Shown here one piece after another: positions 57,557 to 64,000 of a stretch of 64,000 nucleotides of DNA (positions within the stretch are counted from its first letter, which is position 1; each line of letters opens with the position of its first letter). Source of the DNA: Cladorhizidae sp. MBARI D1340-BT2 (taxonomy: Eukaryota > Porifera > Demospongiae > Poecilosclerida > Cladorhizidae); the NCBI GenBank assembly GCA_028752905.1, contig JAQNBH010000004.1, forward strand, positions 31,982,975-32,046,974, given 5' to 3'. The notes below the pieces were generated by a model. That model did no database searches, was not told where the DNA came from, and was given only the letters and a program-made list of their open reading frames with translations. The position numbers and the translations under genes were made by a program.

Positions 57557-58139
57557 TATAATAAGCTGCAGTTTGGTTTCAAAAGAATCGGCTCCATCGA
57601 GGTACGCAAGATACACATCGCTGAGTCGCTTGTGTCTACAACAAAACTTGCAGCTATCCCGGAGCAAATTCTTTCTCAAGAGCATAGGGATTCCGAGTGA
57701 TTCCAGGTAAGCACAGGTGCCTGTGCAGCTCTTCTCAGTAGAAAGGCTTCCAGAAGCAGCAGTCGGAAGAGACCATTAATGATGGCGGTTGTGGTCGTCA
57801 GCTGTTCCTAGAATTCCTTTCATTTTGCTTCGCTTATCAAGACAGAAGTACAACAATTTTATGACTTTTATATCGCTAGAGCAGTCTAGTGAGCATGTGC
57901 AGGAAAGAAAATCCAGTGTTTAGTGAGATCGGTTTCATTAAAAAAAAATGTTTTGAACGATATCTGAATTTGTGCCTGTAGGCACTTGTGGCGGTCTATC
58001 CGGTAGATGCTGGCCATAGAATCATCTAGAGGTTATTGTGAGGACTAGAATTATATGTTTGTGAACTGATTGCATGTGGAAAATATTAGGCCTTAGCTGT
58101 TTTTGTGTGTGTCAATATTTCAAGTGCAAAATGTCTGTC
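57557..58139. other. No recognised gene
   Basis: A minus frame near 57600-57690 (SCKFCCRHKRLSDVYLAYL) is protein-like but not assigned. It could be the end of the element that received the mariner. Confidence 0.3.
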
Positions 58140-58178
58140 TCTCTCTCTCTCTCTGTATGCATGCGGTGTATGCATGCG

Positions 58179-58270
<92 letters not shown>
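58140..58270. repeat. (TC)n / (TG)n microsatellite
   Basis: A short TC run, a duplicated TGCATGCGGTGTA and then about 90 bp of TG. Confidence 0.97.
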
Positions 58271-58271
<1 letters not shown>

Positions 58272-59112
58272 CTACTCAATGGGTTCACTGAAGTTTGAGT
58301 GCACTTGAGACACCACCCCATCCAAGGAAGGTTTTACGACCCAAACTAGAATTTGCTCTTTGGAGTGCAACAAGAAGTCTGAGGAGAAAAACGTGTATCT
58401 CTTGGCCAATGATGGCTATCCTTAGCTAGCTTGTCTCGAGTAGTGATAGCGTGTTCTTCGTAGAGAAAGCTAGTCTCAGTGATTTCATGTTGGTAGTTTG
58501 GTGGTTTGGTGTCCATGGCTGGTAACTGTTGGTAACCATTATATTACAGATACCACACTTGCAGTGCAGTCGCTAGGGGTAGGTAGGTGTGCCATTATCT
58601 TGCATGTTATTACTGGAGTTGCCCATGGGTACGGAAGTGGTGAGCTGTGATTACCCACTGACTATTAGGTATGAGCTGTGCCTCCATGATTACTCACTGA
58701 CTATTAGCTATGATGATATTTTTCTTGGCGAGTAAGAAGTAGACCACGCCCACCTCCTTCTTTTTTCCTGGGCTCAAATGTTGGAATACAGATCTATGTC
58801 CTCACCATGAGAAAATGGTCCATGGCTTTGTATTGGTCTATATCCAGTGCCTTAGCCCTATCTGTAGCTCTGACTCTAGCACCTAGCCCTTGCCTACCCT
58901 CTACTGACTCTAGCACCCAGCCCTTGCCCTGGCCCTGGCCCTACCTCTGCCTACTCTAGCACCTAGCCTTCTAGCACCTAGCCCTTGCCCTGGCCCTGTT
59001 CCTAGCTCTAGCTCTTATTCTAGCTCCTAGCTCTGATCTTGTCATGGGCCTTACCCTAGCTGTGAGGTGACTGCTGCTGGTGGATGCTAGGCCACTCTTC
59101 AGAGGGAACAGA
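58271..59112. other. No recognised gene; imperfect CCTAGC-type repeats
   Basis: GATTACYCACTGACTATTAG is duplicated near 58651 and 58688. From 58855 to 59045 the themes CTAGCACCTAGCCCTTGCC and CTGGCCCTGGCCCT repeat irregularly. Confidence 0.5.
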
Positions 59113-59345
59113 GCTGCTGGTGCCTGAGGTCTCTCTTCATGGAGCTCTGGCCAGTGAGCTGCTGATGCCTGAGGTCTCTCTTCATGGGGAGCTCTGGCCA
59201 GTGAGCTGCTGGTGCCTGAGGTCCCTCTTCATGGGGAGCTCTGGCCAGTGAGCTGCTGATGCCTGAGGTCTCTCTTCATGGGGAGCTCTGGCCAGCGAGC
59301 TGCTGGTGCCTGAGGTCCCTCTTCATGGGGAGCTCTGGCCAGTAC
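59113..59345. repeat. 47-bp tandem repeat, five units
   Basis: GAGCTGCTGGTGCCTGAGGT, CTCTCTTCATGGGGAGCTCT and GGCCAGT, with alternating GGTGCC/GATGCC and GTCTCTC/GTCCCTC types. Confidence 0.96.
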
Positions 59346-59625
59346 CCACTAGGCACCTAGCTGCCTAGACCTGCTTTGACGAGAGTCCAGTGCCTATATA
59401 TCGCTCAAAGTGCCCAGCAACTTTAAAGTACCACTTCTTCCAATCTGTTATGCATTAGTCCCTGACTACTTTTAGCCTGGGCAACTTTTGGCTTGAAAGT
59501 CTCTGTACAAGTTGAACATTGTGCTATGTGTGAATTTTTAAAATCTCCTTTCACCTCCCCAAATGTTTGTGCATGTGTTGGTTTGTCTGTCTGTCTGTGT
59601 GTGTGTGTGTGTGTGTGTGTATCAG

Positions 59626-59880
59626 TCATGGACACAGGGCAGAGAAGGTCTTCCCTTCTCTTCCACTTGGGCCAAGCTCACTCCAAGATCTCTTCTCTGG
59701 AGGAGTACATACGGTATAGGGAGAGGCAGTTTCGCTCGTTGGCCGGTCAGTTTGAGAGGAACGATTCTCGCAGCATGGGATTGGGAGGGACCAGGCTGAG
59801 GCGCGTCGGACTCGGTCACAATCTTCTGCACTTGCGAAGTGTGTTATCTGAGGGAGATAAGGATGAGCATGTGGATGACA
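59626..59880 (+). CDS. Internal exon of an unidentified gene
   Basis: A 255-bp open segment lies between a (TG)n-rich acceptor ending TATCAG and the consensus donor A/GTGAGT at 59881. Both junctions are phase 1. The product starts MDTGQRRSSLLFHLGQAHSK, continues with a charged helical part (SSLEEYIRYRERQF, LAGQFERNDSRS) and ends in LHLRSVLSEGDKDEHVDD. Codon use is balanced and GC content exceeds that of the flanks, unlike the transposon relics nearby. The helical part could form a coiled coil. No family was recognised. Neither neighbour exon was found: a 47-bp array lies upstream and a piggyBac element 375 bp downstream. A first exon starting at the ATG (59628) is an alternative. Function unknown. 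Confidence 0.55.
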
Positions 59881-59899
59881 GTGAGTATATGATTCTTGT

Positions 59900-60235
59900 A
59901 CGAGGGTTACTTCAATGGAATTGGGGACGGCGAGGGTTAAATTGGATGTGTTACCATACAAGGGTTACTCCAATGGACTTGAGTATGGTCAGGGTTAAGT
60001 TGGCTATACGAGGGTGGTCCAATGGAATTGAAAATGGTGAGGGTTAAATTGGCTACGTTTCTATACAAGGGTTACTCTAATGGACTTGAGTATGGTCAGG
60101 GTTAAGTTGATTATACAAGGGTTACTCCATTGGAGTTGAGGATAATGAGGGTTAAATTATAATGAGGGTTAAATAGGATATGTTTACTCTATGAGGGTTG
60201 CTCCAATAGAGTTGGGGATGGTGAGAGTTGGACGT
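59900..60235. repeat. About 55-bp degenerate tandem repeat
   Basis: Units run ACAAGGGTTACTCCAATGGA, then a TTGAGTATGG/TTGGGGACGG block, then AGGGTTAAATTGG. There are about six units, with indels. It lies in the presumed intron after the exon at 59626-59880. Confidence 0.85.
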
Positions 60236-60499
60236 TTGTACAGTTCTTGATCTTTTAACCCTTTCACCGTTGACTTTATTTTGAAAAATTACAAAAAATT
60301 GACTTGCATAGACATATGCAATGCTATTTCAGCAAAGGTTGACTAAAGTCCTTAGCAACCATAGTTCACATGAAAGCCCTTATAATGACCAACATTGTGG
60401 TAACCTACAGTTGCCATAGAAACAAACCACAATGTCATGAATCTAATTAGACGTTTTGAGTTCTGGTTTCACAGATAATTAACAATTGTAGTAATATGA

Positions 60500-60710
60500 T
60501 CTATGTACGTGCACACACGTATATGGCCTTATTTCATTTCCCCCTCTAGTATGGTATATAATCAAGGTGTTTTCAGCCACTCAGACAGTGAAGGAGGCTT
60601 GATAAGATACTGGCCAGCATACAAGAAGACATCATTGTGCCACACTACCATACACTATACCATACACTATACACTACACACACTACCACAATGTAATGTA
60701 TAGACACCAT
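60500..60710 (+). other. Coding-like scrap inside the piggyBac element
   Basis: After TTTCCCCCTCTAG the plus strand reads MVYNQGVFSHSDSEGGLIRY and WPAYKK. Its phase does not join to the exon at 59880. A short CACTATACCATACA repeat follows. Function unknown. Confidence 0.2.
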
Positions 60711-60774
60711 CTAGGAATACATATTTTCACATTTCATTTACTCTTATAACACTTGGTACACAATGTATGTATCA

Positions 60775-61402
60775 TCAAACATGACTGGTACAAGAAGCCA
60801 TTGAGGTATCCAAATGAATACTGGAAGTTACTTGACTACGTGTACTCAGACGTCCAAGTTGACTACTCCTAGCTCTACTACTGCCTCTAGTTCTGCGACT
60901 ACGCTGACCAACAGGCCTTGAATGAGTATGAACCGAAGGAATAAGAACTCCACAAGAAGTGGCTTTGAGGAAGGGTGACAATGAAGGGGTTGGTTGCACC
61001 ATACCTAAAAAGAATAATGTCAACATAAACAAAAAGTATTGCCTCCTCGACCTAATGAATTTATATATGACGAAAGAACAGCTAAACAATTCTATCCAGA
61101 ACATGCTTTACTTGCTAGCTACTTAGCTAGCAAGTAAACAAAACTCACTGGCATAGTCTTCTTCGTCACTGCTAGACTCTCCTCCGCCCAAAAAGACTAT
61201 CGAGCGGCACCGCTCTCGCCAGAAAATTGTCCAAAAAGTATCTCCCACCCATCGATAGCACAATTTCAGGATCAATGCTACTCTTCCCAAGTTAGGAATA
61301 GATTACTTCACCTTCCTCGCTGCTACTTTCGTCCTCTGATAGGACGTAGTCGTCGTCTTGAATCCTAGAAAGAACTTGGTCTAAAGTTAGTCTGACCGTC
61401 AT
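60775..61402 (-). pseudogene. piggyBac-like transposase N-terminal exons, broken
   Basis: The frame from 61402 starts MTVRLTLDQVLSRIQDDDY and continues LSEDESSSEEGE, an acidic disordered start typical of piggyBac transposases (L-x-x-V/I-L followed by D/E/S runs). It stops near 61292. Another frame resumes with GGGESSSDEEDYA, then the donor GTGAGT at about 61151. An acceptor-like end precedes VQPTPSLSPF at about 61004, and the product continues with an arginine/serine-rich part (RPVGQRSRRTRGSSRARSSQ) to a stop at 60775. The DDD catalytic domain and C-terminal cysteine region are absent. It may be made as a short protein but cannot transpose by itself. Confidence 0.6.
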
Positions 61403-61621
61403 TTCCAACTTATGAACGGTCAGCGATTTCAATTTTACTTTACCTTAGTTACCGAACCCATACGGCTCTTATATTCGGCACGTACGTAGTGCAAGAATTG
61501 AGCTATTTTTTTATATTCATATCTTAATTTACAACCGAACGATTGATTTTTTAATGATTTTTCACCGATAATTATGTGGTTTGGACGTATATATACGCTT
61601 ATGACGGTGAGTGGGTTAAGG

Positions 61622-62440
61622 GACAATACCATTTTTTCCAAAATGTTGTATTTCCGGCTCCATAAATTCTGCATACTTCACTCTACGAAACTTGATATGT
61701 AACTCAAAAGATAGGGCTCTCTGTGTGCTCTCTTTTGATAATCAAAACTGTTGCATAGATATATGCCCAAGTTACAGACAGTCAAAGTTGGGGACCGCAT
61801 TCCTGAATTCCTAGCTCTCCAAATTGGAAAGGGCAAGATAGTTAAAATTAAGCTAGAGGAAGCATTAGAGTGTTTTCATTAGGTGCTAAAATGAAGAATG
61901 GTCATCTGGTTGGAAATCAATCTTAAAATTGATTTCCAACCAGCACATGATCACATTCTTCATTTTAGTGTCTAATGAAAACGCTCGAGTAGTCGAGTAG
62001 GACTTCCTCTAGCCTGCTATCTTGCACTTTTCAATTTGGAATTCAGGAATGCGGCCCCACCTTTGACTGTCTGTAACTTGGGCATGGTTATACCTATGCA
62101 ACAGTTTTTAATATCAAAAGAGAGCACACAGAGAGCCCTATCTTTTGAGTCTAGCTGCTGGTACTAATTTCAACTTGTCTAGCACTTTCTAATTAAGACT
62201 GTTGGGAATTCGGGGCATGCAGGTTTTGTGGCTCCCAACTTTTTGTGGCTCCCAACTTTGGCTGCCTGAAACTTTGGCATGGTTGTACTTATGCAACAGT
62301 TTTTAGTATCGAAAGAGAGACAGAGAGAACCTTATCTTTTGAGTCACATATCAAGTTTCGTAGAGTGAAGTATGCAGAATTTATGGAGATCCAAAGTCGG
62401 AAATACAAGTTTTTATAACACTTTTTAAAAAATGGTGTCA
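61622..62440. mobile_element. Foldback (long inverted repeat) element
   Basis: Left arm 61622-61921 and right arm 61928-62440 pair around a 6-bp loop (CTTAAA). The centre is GGTTGGAAATCAAT against ATTGATTTCCAACC. Outer ends are CAATACCATTTTTT and its complement AAAAAATGGTG. The right arm holds an extra internal duplication: ATGCAACAGTTTTTA, GAGAGCC and ATCTTTTGAGT occur twice, near 62095-62158 and 62293-62343. It abuts the piggyBac TTAA on the left and interrupts the gypsy pol on the right. No gene is visible. Confidence 0.85.
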
Positions 62441-64000
62441 TCGATTGTCACAAATGGAGCACCGATCAGGAACCACTCCGTCGTCCACCAGAGTCATTAC
62501 AGACATCATGTTCAGAAGGAAGTTGAAAGAATGCTGAAACAAGAGGTGATGCGACCCAGCAGCAGTCACTGGTCCTCTCCAATTGTAAAAGGGATGGGTC
62601 TTGAAAGTTTTGCATGGACTTTCGTAAGGTCAACATTGTTAGCAATAAAGATGCACACCCTTTACCATGTTTGATTGTCTATTGGGGTCCATTTATTTCA
62701 CCAGCCTAGACTTCACTTAGCATCAGGGTATTGGCACGTTCCACTTGAGGAGGGGTCCAAAGAGAAGACTACCTGCTAATGGACACTAGGAGCTTAACAC
62801 CATGCCATTTGGGCTTACAAATGCACCAGAGGTTAATTAATATGTATTATCGGGCCTGACCCACATGGAATGCTAGATGATATTATTATCTATAGTCCAA
62901 CCTTTGATATGCATTGGGTTTGCCTGTGTAATGTGCTGCTAAGCTCAGTAACTATGGTTTAAAAACTGAAACTGAATATATGTCACTTTGCTCATCTGAA
63001 AGGTTAGTATTTGGGGTTTATTATATCGGCTAACGGAGTTACACCACATCTTTCAAAAGTCGAAGGCGTTCTTAATTATCTGGCTCCTTACCAACATTAA
63101 AAAGCTACGATACTTTTTGGGCCTGTCTAATTACTATTGTCGTTTGATACGAGATTATGCCCACAAAGCTGAGCCTCTCCATGAGCTAACGAGGAAGAAT
63201 GTAAGTGGGTTTAAGTGGCGCTCTTCCTGCCAAGCAGCATTTGAACAACTTAAAGTGCTTTTAACCCTCCAATTTTATCATTTCCGAGTTTTGATACTCC
63301 TTCCATAGTCACTACTGATGCCCCTCTGAGGATGCTATTGCTGGTGCACCGAGCCAGGTTCAGTCAGGGCAAGAAGTCGTGATCACCTACTGCAGTCGTC
63401 AACTCAACAAGGCAGAAATTAATTAATCCACAATTGAGAGAGAAGCAATCAAACCATACCTGTGTGGCTTTGAATTTACTCTCACTGACCACAATCGTTT
63501 ATCTGGTATTGAGGGGATCAAAGACGTAGGTGGGAGACTTGTGCGGTGGACACTCTTTCTACAATTTAATTCTGCTGTCAAATACAAGCCTGGCGCCATC
63601 AGTGGCAGTGCAGAGGCATTATCCCGAATGCCTCCAACCTTACGTGGGAAACGCCAGAAAAAAAACATGCAACCTATCTTATGTGGCATTGATAGCAAGT
63701 GGGTCCAGGAAAGTGATGAGTATATACCTGATGTAATTGATGGGAAGCAGGGAGTTCCCCCTTCTAGACTCACAGGTCAGAAAAACTTATTCACACCCGA
63801 GGGTGTTTTGCACAGGAAATTTAAGGAAACTCCCAATTCTTCTCCTCAATCGTAAATCGTCGTCCCAACAGGCATTCGGTTGATTGTCCTGGAACAGACA
63901 GCTCCATGACAAATCAGGTCACTGTAGTGTCTTCAAAACAACTAAGAGCAATTCTATTGTCCAGGATATGAGCGAGACATTGAAAGCCACGTGCGAGCAT
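62441..64000 (+). pseudogene. Ty3/gypsy pol: RT, RNase H and integrase start, decayed
   Basis: The RT entry reads HHVQKEVERMLKQEVMRPSS and SHWSSPIV, then a frame-shifted CVDFRKVN-like part near 62610. The catalytic YxDD is not recognisable. Near 63000-63110 comes LVFGVYYIG, then LGLSNYYCRLIRDYAHKAEP and LHELTRKN (the connection). RNase H parts read VVITYCSRQLNKAEIN, TIEREAIK, FEFTLTDHN and VKYKPGAISGSAEALSRMPP. At 63888 LHDKSGH is the histidine half of the integrase zinc finger, followed near 63960 by PGYERDIESHV. In an active element these enzymes reverse-transcribe RNA and insert the DNA. Frameshifts and stops are frequent. The element runs past the window end, and its left part is cut by the foldback element. 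No LTR was found. Confidence 0.85.

Larger units (their letters stand above)
60255..61619 (-). mobile_element. piggyBac-like element, internally deleted
   Basis: TTAA stands at both ends (60255-60258 and 61616-61619). The ends are CCCTTTCACCGTTGAC (left) and, inverted, CCCACTCACCGTCATAAG (right). The 1.36-kb body is much shorter than an autonomous piggyBac (usually above 2 kb). It keeps only the transposase N-terminal part on the minus strand. The right end matches the terminus at 25550 almost exactly, so both belong to one family. Confidence 0.8.

Noticed and set aside
60503..60703. Next exon of the gene with the exon at 59626-59880
   Set aside because: The acceptor after CCCCTCTAG gives the wrong phase, and the piece lies inside the piggyBac element.
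62441..64000. A host gene or an active retroelement
   Set aside because: The motifs are Ty3/gypsy pol, but many stops and frameshifts and a missing YxDD show that it is dead.

Overview
The window looks like nuclear DNA of an invertebrate animal, possibly a sponge or another early-branching marine metazoan. This is inferred from AT-rich DNA, one gene with a short GT-AG intron, and the transposon mix: CR1/L2-like and other non-LTR elements, Penelope-like, Ty3/gypsy, piggyBac, mariner, PIF/Harbinger and hAT-like remains. Nothing fixes the species. It is gene-poor. Only two loci look like host genes: the 5' part of an RNA-recognition-motif protein on the minus strand (7394-7938, two phase-matched exons) and an unidentified exon on the plus strand (59626-59880). 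Almost everything else is tandem repeat or broken mobile element.

Layout. 1-2690: a 26-bp array at the window edge, then a large 36-bp minisatellite. 2762-3442: a PIF/Harbinger-type miniature element with the remains of a MADF-domain gene. 3.5-6.4 kb: a Penelope-tail fragment, TG tracts and a 24-bp minisatellite. 7.4-7.9 kb: the RRM gene. 10.3-13.2 kb: a 20-bp array, a 30/33-bp array and a purine-rich array. 15.5-16.6 kb: two facing copies of a non-LTR 3' end. 17.6-21.0 kb: two broken copies of a second non-LTR family around a Penelope remnant. 23.4-28.8 kb: 43-bp, 40-bp and 20-bp arrays with a piggyBac 5' end between the first two. 29.1-30.8 kb: a 17-bp array. 32.7-37.7 kb: a small hAT-like element, a hAT transposase scrap, a possible solo LTR and the most complete CR1-like LINE. 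38.7-44.4 kb: 37-bp, 34-bp and 60-bp arrays around Penelope and gypsy scraps. 47.7-54.1 kb: a mosaic of LINE pieces on both strands, one nested in another. 55-57.6 kb: a 25-bp array, an inverted-repeat structure and a dead mariner. 59.1-62.4 kb: the unknown exon, a deleted piggyBac and a foldback element. 62.4 kb to the end: a decayed gypsy pol.

Tandem arrays make up roughly a fifth of the window (my estimate from their spans) and come in more than a dozen unrelated families. No two genes form a pathway or operon. The interactions visible are between mobile elements: nesting, inversion and repeated insertion. All family names come from motifs read by eye, without database searches.
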